A stretch of DNA of 40,780 nucleotides from Nitrospirota bacterium (GCA_021844275.1 JAKBTR010000076.1:1-40780), one strand, 5' to 3'; numbered from the stretch's first letter, positions 26,445 through 35,136 are shown. The notes: generated by a model from the letters alone, not told the origin. Program-made: numbers and translations.

Positions 26445-27389
26445 TTGCGTCCGGTTAAGGTTTTTTCGGGTAATGCCAATATTCCGGTCGCTCTGGAAAT
26501 TTCCCGGTATCTGGGGATCAGTCTGGGAGAAGCGACTGTTTCCTCCTTTTCAGATGGGGAAATCCGGGTTCGGGTTGATGAAAATGTTCGCGGGTCCGAT
26601 GTTTTTGTCATTCAGTCGCTTTCCGATCCTGTCAACAACAATCTGATGGAACTTTTGGTCATGCTTGACGCGCTCAAACGTGCGTCGGCCAAAAGGATCA
26701 CGGCTGTATTGCCCTACTATGCCTACGCACGTCAGGACCGGAAGGATCAGCCACGTGTGCCGATTACCGCAAAGCTTGTGGCCGACCTGATCACGACAGC
26801 CGGTGCAACAAGAGTGCTGACACTCGATCTTCACACGGGCCAGCTGCAGGGATTCTTCAATATACCGGTTGACCATCTGCACGGGACGCCGATTTTGATC
26901 GAACCCCTGCGCAAACTGGCGCAAGGGGACGAAAAACTTGTTCTTCTTTCCCCGGATGCCGGAGGGGTGGAAAGGACAAGGGCTTTTGCAAAACGTTTAC
27001 AGGTCCCTCTGGCAATTATCGACAAGAGACGCGAAGGGCCGAATCAGTCTCAGGTCATGAACATTATCGGCGACGTCGTCGGTCGCACGGCTATTATTCT
27101 CGACGATATGATTGATACGGCGGGAACGATCACGCACGGTGCCGGAGCAGCCATAGACGCAGGTGCAAGACGCGTGATTGCGGTCGCGACACATGCGGTT
27201 CTCTCGGGACCGGCGCTTGAGCGCCTTAACAAGTCCATGCTGGACGAAATCATTGTAACGAATTCGATTCCCTTGCGGGGAAAAGAAGAAATCTGTCCGA
27301 AGATTCGTGTCTATTCGGTGGCTCCACTTCTTGGGGAAGCCATTAAACGGATTCATGAAGAAGAATCCGTCAGTTCATTGTTTATTTAA
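26445..27389 (+). CDS. prs: Ribose-phosphate pyrophosphokinase
   Basis: Makes PRPP from ribose-5-phosphate and ATP, the entry to nucleotide, His and Trp synthesis. The 314-residue product has KVFSGNANIPVALEI, the ATP loop YYAYARQDRKDQPRVPIT, the flexible-loop region DAGGVERTRAFAKRL and the PRPP-binding DDMIDTAGTITHGA. It starts with TTG at 26445 after GGGAG. No better in-frame start is available, and residue 2 onward matches the family N-terminus. ispE, tRNA-Gln and prs lie together, then rplY and pth. Confidence 0.95.
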   Translation: MRPVKVFSGNANIPVALEISRYLGISLGEATVSSFSDGEIRVRVDENVRGSDVFVIQSLSDPVNNNLMELLVMLDALKRASAKRITAVLPYYAYARQDRKDQPRVPITAKLVADLITTAGATRVLTLDLHTGQLQGFFNIPVDHLHGTPILIEPLRKLAQGDEKLVLLSPDAGGVERTRAFAKRLQVPLAIIDKRREGPNQSQVMNIIGDVVGRTAIILDDMIDTAGTITHGAGAAIDAGARRVIAVATHAVLSGPALERLNKSMLDEIIVTNSIPLRGKEEICPKIRVYSVAPLLGEAIKRIHEEESVSSLFI

Positions 27390-27455
27390 AATCTGTCGGG
27401 TCAGGATTTGTTGCCGGACAGGAGCGGGCTCTGAAAACGGGGAAAGGGATGTGCA

Positions 27456-28079
27456 ATGCAAAATGTTGAACTCGATGCGGAATTTCGTGCGTCTAACGGA
27501 AAAGGATTCGCTCGTCGTCTTCGGATGGCAGGACAGATTCCGGCAGTTTTGTACAGTCATGGAAAGGCAACTTCCATCTCCTTGACGCTGGCCCATGTCC
27601 AAAAGGCTTTTCATTCTCATGCAGGCAGTCACGCGATCTTCCGTTTGAAGCTCTCCGGGACATCTGATGGCAAGGCATCGGCCATGGCGCTTATTCGGGA
27701 CGTGCAGAGAGATCCTCTCACCGGAAGGGTTATGCATCTCGATTTCTTCGAGCTGTCGGAGAAAGATATGGTTCGGAACAGAGTTCCGGTCGAAATTGTC
27801 GGCGAGGTACCTGTTGGCGTCAAGTTGGGTGGCGTTCTGGAACATCATGTCCGGGAGGTGACGGTGGAATGTCTGCCGGCAGCCATGCCGGATCATATCA
27901 AACTCGATGCTTCAACCCTCGGCTTGAACGAATCGTTTCATGTGAGTGATCTTGCAGCATTGCCGGGACTCAGAATTCTGGATAGCCCGGATACTGTTCT
28001 TGTTCATGTTCTTCCACCGCGCACGGAAGCTCCGGCTGAAACAGTGGAAGTGACCCCGGTGGAAGCTCCGAAAAAATAG
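27456..28079 (+). CDS. rplY: 50S ribosomal protein L25, CTC form
   Basis: 5S rRNA-binding protein of the large subunit. At 207 aa it is the long general-stress CTC type: an N-terminal L25 domain (about 1-92, with GKGFARRLRMAGQIPAVLYS and DVQRDPLTGRVMHLDFFEL) and a C-terminal beta domain (VPVEIVGEVPVGVKLGGVLE, then DHIKLDASTLGLNESFHVSDL) with a short acidic, Pro/Ala-rich tail. GGAAAGGGATGTGCA precedes the ATG. The prs-rplY-pth order is widely conserved. Confidence 0.95.
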   Translation: MQNVELDAEFRASNGKGFARRLRMAGQIPAVLYSHGKATSISLTLAHVQKAFHSHAGSHAIFRLKLSGTSDGKASAMALIRDVQRDPLTGRVMHLDFFELSEKDMVRNRVPVEIVGEVPVGVKLGGVLEHHVREVTVECLPAAMPDHIKLDASTLGLNESFHVSDLAALPGLRILDSPDTVLVHVLPPRTEAPAETVEVTPVEAPKK

Positions 28080-28097
28080 AGTTGTCCGGACAATCCG

Positions 28098-28649
28098 ATG
28101 GCTATAAAGGCGATTGTCGGTTTGGGAAATCCTGGCCGGGAATATGAACGTACCCGGCATAACGCAGGCAAGATTTTTCTGGACTCCCTGGCTGAGAGAG
28201 TAAAAATTCCGCTGAATCAGAAGAAATCCTCGATGCAGTGGGGGGAAGGGGAATGGAAAGGGGAAAAGCTTCTTTTGGTATTTCCCTTGACCTATATGAA
28301 CCTTTCAGGAAAAGTCGTGCCCTGGCTCCGGATGAAAAATGTCCTCTTGCCGGAAGACCTTCTGGTCATTCTGGACGACATGGATATCCCTCTGGGAACG
28401 TTGCGTTATCGGGAAAAAGGAAAATCAGGAGGACAGAAAGGACTCGCTTCCATCATCGAAGCCTTGGGAGGAGATCGTCTGTCGCGGGTTCGGATCGGCA
28501 TCGGTAGACCGATCAATGGGCAAAATCCTTCGGATTATGTTCTTGGAACGCTTCACCCGGAAGAACGGATCATTCTGGAAAAGTCGCAGCAACCTTTTTT
28601 TGACCTGGTTGACCGCTGGCTCTTTTCGAATGGGATAAAAGAATCCTAG
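28098..28649 (+). CDS. pth: Peptidyl-tRNA hydrolase
   Basis: Recycles peptidyl-tRNA released from stalled ribosomes. The 183-residue product shows GLGNPGREYERTRHNAGK (the catalytic His is in RHNAG, about residue 20), the MNLSGKVV stretch, LVILDDMDIPLG with the conserved Asp, and GKSGGQKGLASII. Length fits the family. Start 18 bases after the rplY stop. Confidence 0.95.
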   Translation: MAIKAIVGLGNPGREYERTRHNAGKIFLDSLAERVKIPLNQKKSSMQWGEGEWKGEKLLLVFPLTYMNLSGKVVPWLRMKNVLLPEDLLVILDDMDIPLGTLRYREKGKSGGQKGLASIIEALGGDRLSRVRIGIGRPINGQNPSDYVLGTLHPEERIILEKSQQPFFDLVDRWLFSNGIKES

Positions 28650-28741
28650 TCCCTGAGCTTCTGTGGACGTGAGACAGTATTCACCTTATTGAAGCCCTCG
28701 GAGGCTAGCAAACAGCCAAGACTCCAGGGGAGGAAAGTGTA

Positions 28742-29836
28742 TTGGGATTCCAGTGCGGGATCGTCGGTTTGCCGAATGTTGGCAAATCGACCCTTTTTAA
28801 TGCTTTGACGTCCGGCAACGCCCAGGTGGCGAACTTTCCGTTTTGCACCATCGACCCCCATGTAGGAGTGGTCCCTGTTCCGGACGAGCGACTGAAACGG
28901 CTGGAAGATCTTTACCACCCCAAAAAAACCACGCCGACTTTTGTCGAGATTGTCGATATTGCAGGACTCGTTCGGGGAGCCAGCTCCGGTGAAGGGCTGG
29001 GGAATCAGTTCCTTGGACATATCCGAAACGTCGATGCCATTATACAGGTGGTCCGCGTTTTTGACGATCCCGACATTATCCATGTTCATGGAGCGGTCGA
29101 TCCCGTTTCAGATCTTGAGGTCATTGAAACGGAACTGGTCCTTGCGGACCTCGGCTCTGTCGAAACGCGCCTGCAGAAGCTGGATAAATCGGCAAAGAGC
29201 GGGGCCAAGGATCTCGCATTCCAGAAGGAGTGCCTGCAACTCATAAAAACTCATCTGGAAAAGGGGTTGCCGGCGCGTCTGCTGGAAGTGGAGGCGGAGC
29301 AGACGGAGTTCCGGAATTCTCTGGGCCTTCTGACACAAAAGCCGGTTATGTACGTGGCGAACATGTCAGATGATTCTTCGGATTTCGGGTCAGACATGTA
29401 TGGGCGTCTCCTGAAAGCGGTGGAGGCAAGGCACGCACCGCTTCTTCCTGTTTCCGCCCGGATTGAGTCGGAAATATCCTCCCTTCCTCCGGAAGAGCGC
29501 AGGATTTTTCTTGATGATCTGGGGGTAAAGGAGTCCGGCCTCGAGAGACTTGTCCATATGGGGTACAATATCCTTGATCTTGTCACGTTTCTGACGGCGG
29601 GCGAGGATGAGGTGCGGGCTTGGACAGTGCCACAGGGCACGCTGGCTCCTAAGGCTGCCGGAAAAATTCACTCGGACATCGAGCGGGGATTTATTCGGGC
29701 AGAAGTGATGAAATTTGGCGACCTGGACCGTCTTGGATCCGAAAAGGCCGTCAAGGAAAAAGGGCTTCTTCGTCTGGAGGGGAAAGAGTACACCATTCAG
29801 GACGGAGATGTGGTGTATTTCCGTTTTCACGTGTAG
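28742..29836 (+). CDS. ychF: Redox-regulated ATPase YchF (Obg-like)
   Basis: TRAFAC-class P-loop ATPase that associates with ribosomes. At 364 aa it has the family length. Visible are G1 GLPNVGKSTLFNALTS, ANFPFCTIDPHVGVVPVPD, G3 DIAGLVRGASSGEGLGNQFL, a coiled-coil insert and a C-terminal TGS domain ending in EGKEYTIQDGDVVYFRFHV. The start is TTG 28742 after AGGGGAGGAAAG. The 92-base gap after pth shows only this ribosome site. Confidence 0.95.
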   Translation: MGFQCGIVGLPNVGKSTLFNALTSGNAQVANFPFCTIDPHVGVVPVPDERLKRLEDLYHPKKTTPTFVEIVDIAGLVRGASSGEGLGNQFLGHIRNVDAIIQVVRVFDDPDIIHVHGAVDPVSDLEVIETELVLADLGSVETRLQKLDKSAKSGAKDLAFQKECLQLIKTHLEKGLPARLLEVEAEQTEFRNSLGLLTQKPVMYVANMSDDSSDFGSDMYGRLLKAVEARHAPLLPVSARIESEISSLPPEERRIFLDDLGVKESGLERLVHMGYNILDLVTFLTAGEDEVRAWTVPQGTLAPKAAGKIHSDIERGFIRAEVMKFGDLDRLGSEKAVKEKGLLRLEGKEYTIQDGDVVYFRFHV

Positions 29837-29863
29837 CGGGCTGATGTCCCGGAAAGGTTTCTC

Positions 29864-30232
29864 ATGGCATTTTATGAGTGTGTTTTTCTGATCAAGTCGA
29901 ATCTTTCGGATGAGGATATTGCTGCAGTCCTCGGAAAGTTCCAGAACCTTGTTGCTTCCCGGGAAGGAACGGTCCATCATGTGCAGAAGATGGGCAAAAG
30001 ACGTCTGTCTTACGAATTGAAGAAAGAGCGCCGGGCGGAGTATGTGGTCTTCTTTGTCGAGTTTCAGAAATCGGAAGACGTTGCGGAATTCGATCGTCAG
30101 GCCCGGCTTGATGAAAGAATTATAAAGACGATGGTTGTACGGAAAGCCAAGCTTGTGCTTCCCGTCACTGAAGGGGCAGGGGAAGAAAAGTCGGACCATT
30201 CCAAAGTGACGAAAGAGGGAGAAGCTGTTTGA
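29864..30232 (+). CDS. rpsF: 30S ribosomal protein S6
   Basis: Small-subunit protein that pairs with S18. The 122-residue product has YECVFLIKSNLSDEDI, VHHVQKMGKRRLSYELKKERRAEY and DERIIKTMVVRK, then a charged tail. First of the conserved rpsF-ssb-rpsR cluster, overlapping ssb by 4 bases. Confidence 0.95.
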   Translation: MAFYECVFLIKSNLSDEDIAAVLGKFQNLVASREGTVHHVQKMGKRRLSYELKKERRAEYVVFFVEFQKSEDVAEFDRQARLDERIIKTMVVRKAKLVLPVTEGAGEEKSDHSKVTKEGEAV

Positions 30233-30651
30233 GTAACTATAACAAAGTCATCCTGATGGGAAACCTGACCCGGGACCCTGAAGTTCGCTTTACCCGTGAT
30301 GGCTCTCCTGTTGCCTCCTTCACGCTGGCGATCAACAATCGCTATAAGCAGGAAAATGAAACCCGGGAGGATGTATCCTATATCGATGTGGTCACTTTCG
30401 GAAAACAGGCGGACCTGGTCAAGAACTATCTGGAAAAGGGATCTCCTGTTTTGATTGAAGGCCGTCTTCAACAGCGTCGATGGGAGCAGGAAGGTCAGAA
30501 GCGCAGCAAGGTCGAGGTCGTCACGCAGACAATTACTTTCGTTGGTTCAGGACGTCGATCAGGTTCTTCTTCTGCCAGCGCTCCGGAAGAAGAGTCCGGA
30601 TTCCAGGGGTTTTCACCGGAAGCCGGGAGCGACGGAGATATTCCATTTTGA
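30229..30651 (+). CDS. ssb: Single-stranded DNA-binding protein
   Basis: OB-fold single-strand DNA-binding protein of 140 aa: NKVILMGNLTRDPEVRFTRDG, VVTFGKQADLVKNYLEKGSP and VEGRLQQRRWE-like elements, a Gly/Ser linker, and the acidic partner-binding tail ending SDGDIPF. The start is TTG 30229 in a 4-base overlap with the rpsF stop, so translation is coupled. Co-location with rpsF and rpsR is conserved in bacteria. Confidence 0.95.
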   Translation: MSNYNKVILMGNLTRDPEVRFTRDGSPVASFTLAINNRYKQENETREDVSYIDVVTFGKQADLVKNYLEKGSPVLIEGRLQQRRWEQEGQKRSKVEVVTQTITFVGSGRRSGSSSASAPEEESGFQGFSPEAGSDGDIPF

Positions 30652-30713
30652 GAGTCCTTCCAAGGGAAGACTCTAACATTATCATTATCTGAAGGCTCAG
30701 GAGGAAGGTCACG

Positions 30714-30944
30714 ATGAGTTCACCCGCAAGATCATTCCAGCGCAAAAAAGTTTGCAGATTCTGTATTGAAAAACTGGAGATCGATTACAAGGACATCAAT
30801 ACGATGAAAGGCTTTTTGACGGAACGCGGAAAGATTATTCCGCGAAGACTTTCAGGAACATGTTCCCGGCATCAGAGAAGTTTGGCTGCTGCGATAAAAC
30901 AAGGACGAAACGTCGCCTTTTTTGCGTTTTCCGAGGAAAAGTAG
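30714..30944 (+). CDS. rpsR: 30S ribosomal protein S18
   Basis: The 76-residue product has [31 protein letters not shown] [17 protein letters not shown] and [20 protein letters not shown], full S18 length. The CxxC and later Cys/His fit the zinc-ribbon (C+) type. GGAGGAAGG is upstream of the ATG. The gene that usually follows, rplI, is not here. Confidence 0.95.
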   Translation: MSSPARSFQRKKVCRFCIEKLEIDYKDINTMKGFLTERGKIIPRRLSGTCSRHQRSLAAAIKQGRNVAFFAFSEEK

Positions 30945-30946
30945 AC

Positions 30947-31915
30947 CTGAAACCCAAATTTCCCTTTGTGCCACTCCTGCTCTCGACTTCCACGTCGGCA
31001 GCCTTGTTTGTCGGGATTTTCTTTTTCCCGAGGGCGGGATACTTTGTGGCCATGTTTTCGGGTGTGCCCCTGGCTCTGGCACAGATTGCCTACCATCGCT
31101 ACCAGTTGGGTGTGGGAGCGATGGTTCTCTCCGGTCTTGTTATTGAACTTCTGACGCGCCATCCTCTTTCCCTGTTGTTGTATATTGCCTGGGCGGGAAT
31201 GTCAGGTGTCCTCGCCGGTGAGCTCGTTCGCCGGCACAAGGATTTTTCTTCTTCGGTCTTCGCCATATCCCTGCAGATGATCGCCTTTTTTTCCTTCCTG
31301 ATGGGGTTCTTTTATCTCCGGACGGGAGGAAAGGTTCTGGAAGGATTAAAACAGGAGATGTTTCGATCTTTTGACCAGGTCGTCCACCTCTATCTTCAGA
31401 ACGCGCCTTCACCGATCCCGGCTGTGGACCAGGCCCTGATTCTGAAAATGGAGCCAGAGCTTTTTTCGTCTTTCTTGACGCTCATACCGGGTGTCTTCGT
31501 TGCGACAGTTTTTCTCACGGCCCTGATTCTGATGGGGATGGTCAAGGGGATTCTTTCCCGAAAGAGTGCTGCGGGTTTCGGTTACGGCATCGATCGGTGG
31601 GTTCTATGGGATCCATTGATCTTTTTCCTTGTTCTCGCACTGGCTCTGATCGCAATTCCGGTGCATGCTGCCAGGCTTGCCGGGGTCAACCTTTTTTTTA
31701 GCCTTTCTATCCTTTATGTGGGACAGGGCGCGGGTGTTATTGTATCGTATGCAAAAAGCCGGAAGTTTGGTCGATTGTTCTGGATTGTGGCGGCAAGCTT
31801 TATCCTTTTGCAACCTTTGATCCTATTACTGTTGGGGATTGTCGGAGTTCTGGATGTCTGGGTTGACTTCCGAAAGATCCGTCCGTCGGCAGATGACGAA
31901 TCCAGAGAAGCCTGA
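30947..31915 (+). CDS. DUF2232-type polytopic membrane protein
   Basis: About 320 residues with seven to eight hydrophobic segments, for example TSTSAALFVGIFFFPRAGYF, VFLTALILMGMVKGIL and ILLQPLILLLLGIVGVLDVW. Position directly after rpsR and overall pattern match the YybS/DUF2232 family, sometimes described as substrate-binding membrane parts of transporters; the function is not settled. The start is uncertain. The frame is open from ATG 30860 inside rpsR, a CTG at 30947 is 10 bases after GAGG at 30933, and a GTG at 30968 lacks a ribosome site. The CTG is chosen on spacing only. It overlaps the rlpA start. Confidence 0.7.
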   Translation: MKPKFPFVPLLLSTSTSAALFVGIFFFPRAGYFVAMFSGVPLALAQIAYHRYQLGVGAMVLSGLVIELLTRHPLSLLLYIAWAGMSGVLAGELVRRHKDFSSSVFAISLQMIAFFSFLMGFFYLRTGGKVLEGLKQEMFRSFDQVVHLYLQNAPSPIPAVDQALILKMEPELFSSFLTLIPGVFVATVFLTALILMGMVKGILSRKSAAGFGYGIDRWVLWDPLIFFLVLALALIAIPVHAARLAGVNLFFSLSILYVGQGAGVIVSYAKSRKFGRLFWIVAASFILLQPLILLLLGIVGVLDVWVDFRKIRPSADDESREA

Positions 31916-32639
31916 AGCCTGCCTGTCCTCCCGATTGTGGTCAGGCTGCCTTATGGCAGTATGCATTCTCTCTCTGGCAGGCTGCGTAAACTACCACACG
32001 TCTCCATGGGGGCATTCATCCGTCTCAGGTGACGAAGGACAAGGTCCGTGGGGCCATTCTTCTTCTGGGGAAGATTTTGTCACTCATGGGCAGGAGACGG
32101 GAGTTGCTTCCTGGTACGGCCCAACATTTTACGGTAAAAAGACTGCGAGCGGAGCAATCTTCCGGAAGAATGCCCTGACAGCCGCTCACCGGACACTTCC
32201 TCTTGGAACGCGTGTTCATGTGGAAAATCTGGATAATGGCAGGTCGGTGGATGTTGTTATCAACGATCGAGGTCCATTTGTTCGTGGTCGAATCATTGAT
32301 CTTTCATGGAAGGCAGCTGATGAAATCGGCATGTTGGGCAGAGGGACCGCTCCTGTCCGTCTGACGGTCCTGAATGGCAGACCATTCTCTGCTCCTGTCG
32401 AACAGATCGCAGAAGGAACGTTCGAAGTACAGGTAGGCTCCTTTACTTCTTATGACGAAGCGAAGAACTATCTGCAGAAGATGCATCGGTATCCGAATGC
32501 CCATATAGTAAAATCTTCTTACCCGGGCGGCTCGATATACAGAGTTCGGGTTGGAAAATTCCAATCAATGTCCCGGGCTCGCAATTATGCCCGGACCCTT
32601 CGGTCGGATTTGGGAGAGGCCTTTGTTGTGCGTCAATAG
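31893..32639 (+). CDS. rlpA: RlpA-like septal ring lytic transglycosylase lipoprotein
   Basis: Outer-membrane lipoprotein that cleaves naked glycan strands in some species. The ATG at 31893 (MTNPEKPEACLSS) lies inside the end of the previous gene. The frame extends to 31839. The lipobox is LSLAGC. The double-psi beta-barrel domain is clear (GVASWYGPTFYGKKTASG, TAAHRTLPLGTRVHVENL, VVINDRGPFVRGRIIDLS), and a C-terminal SPOR domain (FEVQVGSFTSYDEAKNYL to YRVRVGKFQS) binds septal peptidoglycan. About 248 aa. Confidence 0.92.
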   Translation: MTNPEKPEACLSSRLWSGCLMAVCILSLAGCVNYHTSPWGHSSVSGDEGQGPWGHSSSGEDFVTHGQETGVASWYGPTFYGKKTASGAIFRKNALTAAHRTLPLGTRVHVENLDNGRSVDVVINDRGPFVRGRIIDLSWKAADEIGMLGRGTAPVRLTVLNGRPFSAPVEQIAEGTFEVQVGSFTSYDEAKNYLQKMHRYPNAHIVKSSYPGGSIYRVRVGKFQSMSRARNYARTLRSDLGEAFVVRQ

Positions 32640-32645
32640 ATAGAT

Positions 32646-32678
32646 GCCGGAGTGTTTTCTTCTTACGGCTGTTTTTTT
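32646..32678 (+). terminator. Weak terminator after rlpA
   Basis: A short GCCG / CGGC stem with a 16-nt loop is followed by TGTTTTTTT. The 4-bp stem is weak, and only the T-run is convincing. It would separate rlpA from the small gene at 32705. Confidence 0.3.
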
Positions 32679-32704
32679 AATTTTAACCACAAAAGGAGAA
32701 CGTC

Positions 32705-32929
32705 ATGGATGAAGCTATCGTCAAGAAAAAAATCGAGAAACTTGATACCCGTCGCTCGGGACTCAAAAAAAAGAGACAAGAGATTTGTGAAAAGATTGAT
32801 GAAACGCAACGATCAAAAGATAAGGATCTGAAAAGGATCAAGAAACGTCTTCGCCGGGTTTACCAGAAAAAAGAACGCTTCACCCGTCTTTTGCCGGCTA
32901 CCAAGGAAGCGGGAAAAGGAGAGGGTTGA
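32705..32929 (+). CDS. Small basic coiled-coil protein
   Basis: AAAAGGAG sits 7-8 bases before the ATG. The 74-residue product is extremely Lys/Arg/Glu-rich (VKKKIEKLDTRRSGLKKKRQ, KDLKRIKKRLRRVYQKKERF) with heptad-like spacing and no signal peptide. It is probably a helical, nucleic-acid or ribosome-contacting protein, but no family is recognised. It is followed after 3 bases by another tiny gene, so the two look like an operon. Confidence 0.65.
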   Translation: MDEAIVKKKIEKLDTRRSGLKKKRQEICEKIDETQRSKDKDLKRIKKRLRRVYQKKERFTRLLPATKEAGKGEG

Positions 32930-32932
32930 GGA

Positions 32933-33103
32933 ATGGCCTCCTGGGAGTACCGGGTATTTGGTGTCAGCCGGGAGCAGGTGGAGAACCAGCTGAACTTCAT
33001 TGGGGAAGAAGGATGGGAGCTTGTTCAGGTCATTGTCATGAACAATCCGGAAGTTCCTTACCAATGCATTTTTAAGCGTCGCCAGGACGAAATTCCCGTC
33101 TGA
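32933..33103 (+). CDS. Very small DUF4177-like protein
   Basis: A 56-residue frame from ATG 32933 to TGA 33101-33103: WEYRVFGVSREQVENQLN, then EEGWELVQVIVMNNPEVPY, then IFKRR. The pattern 'EYRV ... LN ... GEEGWELV ... FKR' is that of the short DUF4177 family, whose function is unknown. GAGAGGGTTGAGG precedes it, overlapping the end of the upstream small gene. It ends 7 bases before the convergent gene at 33110. Confidence 0.7.
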   Translation: MASWEYRVFGVSREQVENQLNFIGEEGWELVQVIVMNNPEVPYQCIFKRRQDEIPV

Positions 33104-33109
33104 CCATGT

Positions 33110-33562
33110 TCAGCTTGCGGATCCGGATATTTCTTTTCGAATGTTCCGGTCCGCTTCGTTAAGGGTAGAAATCGTTTTCGGGTCAAGATTTCTTGCCTGT
33201 TCAAGAGACAACTGCAGGAGCTTGGTTGTGTTTGAAAGATTCTGCGGGGTCCCCTTGGCGGAAGAGGCTTTTCGAATGTTTTCCAGGGCCGACCGGATTG
33301 CCGAGTCGGCCTGTCCGTAGTTTTGGTCCAGGATGTCCCGCACGGCATCTTCAATGGAAGATTCCGCCATGTGGAGATGAAGGGAGCGCTTGACCCTACG
33401 GAGAGATTTCATGGCATCTGTTTTTTCTTTATTGAGTTGGGACTGAAGCGTGGTGACCTGATTCTGTATTTTTCCCAGCTTCCGGGAGTTCTGTCCAGAC
33501 TGTACGACAAGATACCCGACTCCCAGAACGCTCAGTATCAGTATAATGAGAAGCCATCTCAT
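33110..33562 (-). CDS. Membrane-anchored coiled-coil protein
   Basis: The start is placed at the ATG reading down from 33562, with AGAAAGGAC 8 bases upstream. The 150-residue product begins MRWLLIILILSVLGVGYLVV (one membrane segment), followed by a long charged coiled-coil (KLGKIQNQVTTLQSQLNKEK) and an Ala/Leu-rich helical region. No catalytic motif. Periplasm-facing or cytoplasmic orientation is unclear. It runs opposite to its neighbours. The 140-base gap to rimO must hold both promoters. Confidence 0.65.
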   Translation of the reverse strand: MRWLLIILILSVLGVGYLVVQSGQNSRKLGKIQNQVTTLQSQLNKEKTDAMKSLRRVKRSLHLHMAESSIEDAVRDILDQNYGQADSAIRSALENIRKASSAKGTPQNLSNTTKLLQLSLEQARNLDPKTISTLNEADRNIRKEISGSAS

Positions 33563-33702
33563 TGGATTGTCCTTTCTCTGGAAGGATTGTCCCGGCAAAT
33601 ACGGGAGAGGGTTCCGTTTGGTTGAAAAACTCCGGAAACTGGAGCCATGATAATCAATGTGCCGGAGGTTTTCCATATGTCCCGGAGCAGAGGGATAAAA
33701 GC

Positions 33703-35136
33703 ATGACGAATATCAAAGTGGGGGGACTGCCGATCGATCCATCAGGGTCTGGACATAAGTCCCCGGATTTTCAGGACAAGACTGTCGGCATCGTGAGTCT
33801 TGGATGTCCCAAGAACCTGGTGGACACGGAGTCCATGATTCACGCGTTGATCGAAAAGGGATTCCGAGTGATTCCCGAGCTGGAAAAGGCAGAAGTCATC
33901 GTGGTCAATACCTGCAGTTTTGTCACGGATGCCCGGAGAGAATCCATCGATACCCTTCTGGAAATGTCCCAGTACAAGGAGAACGGCAAGGCAAAAGTTC
34001 TTGTGGGTGCCGGGTGTCTGGTTTCCCGTTATCGAGAAGAGCTCCCAGGTCTTTTGCCTGAGGTAGACATGCTTCTGTCTCCTGCCGAGGAAACTTCAAT
34101 TGGCGACCGGCTCCTGTCTTCCTCTGTGGTCAGGAACACCTTAACCTCTGCTTCTCTCATAGCGCCTGCGTCCATTCCTTTCCGACGGAAAAGGCTGACT
34201 CCGACTCATCGAGCCTATCTGAAGATTTCCGAAGGATGCGATCACACATGTTCCTTTTGCGCAATCCCGCTTTCTCGCGGACTCCAGGTCAGCCGGTCGC
34301 GAGAGAGCCTTCTGGAAGAAATCCGGATGATGGCTGATGAAGGTGTTCGGGAAGTTACGCTCATTGCGCAGGATCTTACGCGGTACGGGAGTGATCTGGA
34401 CGACGAAGACGGGCTTCCCCGTCTTCTGGAAGAGATTGACCGGATTGGCCGGATTCCATGGGTCCGACTGCTGTATGCCTATCCAACTCTGGTGACGGAC
34501 CGGCTTCTGAAAGTTATCCGGGATTCCTCCACAATCCTGAAGTATCTTGACATACCCTTCCAGCATGTCAGCGGAACGGTCTTGAAAAGAATGAACCGTC
34601 CCGGCAACAGGGATTCGACTATGCGTCTTATTGACCGAATCCGTCAGACTATCCCAGAAATCACTTTGCGAACCACTTTCATTGTGGGGTTCCCCGGAGA
34701 GACGGAGGAGGAGTTTTCAGAAATTGAACAATTCCTGGAATGGGCCCGTCTGGATCATGTGGGGGTTTTTCCTTTTTCACGTGAGGAAGGGACTCCATCC
34801 CATGATATGGATGGGCAGATTCCTGCCCGCGTGAAGACGCAGAGACGAAAGAAACTGATGGGGGTTCAGAAAAGGATTTCTCTGGATAAAAAAATGGACT
34901 GGGTCGGAAAAGTCGTGCCTGTCCTGATCGAAGGGCCTTCCGAGCAGTCTCCGCTGGTCTTGTCGGGCAGACTTGAAGGGATGGCTCCGGACGGGATTGA
35001 TGGGGAAGTCCTTGTTCTCAGCGGAGAGGCAGCTCCCGGAAGTATTGTCCCCTGTCGGGTTAAAAGAGTCCATGCATATGACATCGAAGTCTGGGAAACC
35101 TCTGTTTTGGAAGAAGAGTCAACCACCCCGCCCTGA
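33703..35136 (+). CDS. rimO: Ribosomal protein S12 methylthiotransferase
   Basis: Radical-SAM enzyme that methylthiolates an Asp of S12. The ATG at 33703 after AGAGGG is chosen over the upstream open frame. The 477-residue product has UPF0004 cysteines in SLGCPKNLVDTE, NTCSFV and GAGCLV, the radical-SAM cluster EGCDHTCSFCAIP, and a C-terminal TRAM domain. GCPKNLVD and the overall order favour RimO over MiaB. The normal end is near HAYDIEVWE. The last residues (EESTTPP) and the stop TGA at 35134-35136 come from the left end of the IscB element, whose hairpin contains the stop. Confidence 0.92.
   Translation: MTNIKVGGLPIDPSGSGHKSPDFQDKTVGIVSLGCPKNLVDTESMIHALIEKGFRVIPELEKAEVIVVNTCSFVTDARRESIDTLLEMSQYKENGKAKVLVGAGCLVSRYREELPGLLPEVDMLLSPAEETSIGDRLLSSSVVRNTLTSASLIAPASIPFRRKRLTPTHRAYLKISEGCDHTCSFCAIPLSRGLQVSRSRESLLEEIRMMADEGVREVTLIAQDLTRYGSDLDDEDGLPRLLEEIDRIGRIPWVRLLYAYPTLVTDRLLKVIRDSSTILKYLDIPFQHVSGTVLKRMNRPGNRDSTMRLIDRIRQTIPEITLRTTFIVGFPGETEEEFSEIEQFLEWARLDHVGVFPFSREEGTPSHDMDGQIPARVKTQRRKKLMGVQKRISLDKKMDWVGKVVPVLIEGPSEQSPLVLSGRLEGMAPDGIDGEVLVLSGEAAPGSIVPCRVKRVHAYDIEVWETSVLEEESTTPP

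Noticed and set aside
26324..26611. Minus-strand frame containing APGFEPGNARSKIS
   Set aside because: That peptide is the well-known translation artefact of a tRNA T-arm; it lies over tRNA-Gln.
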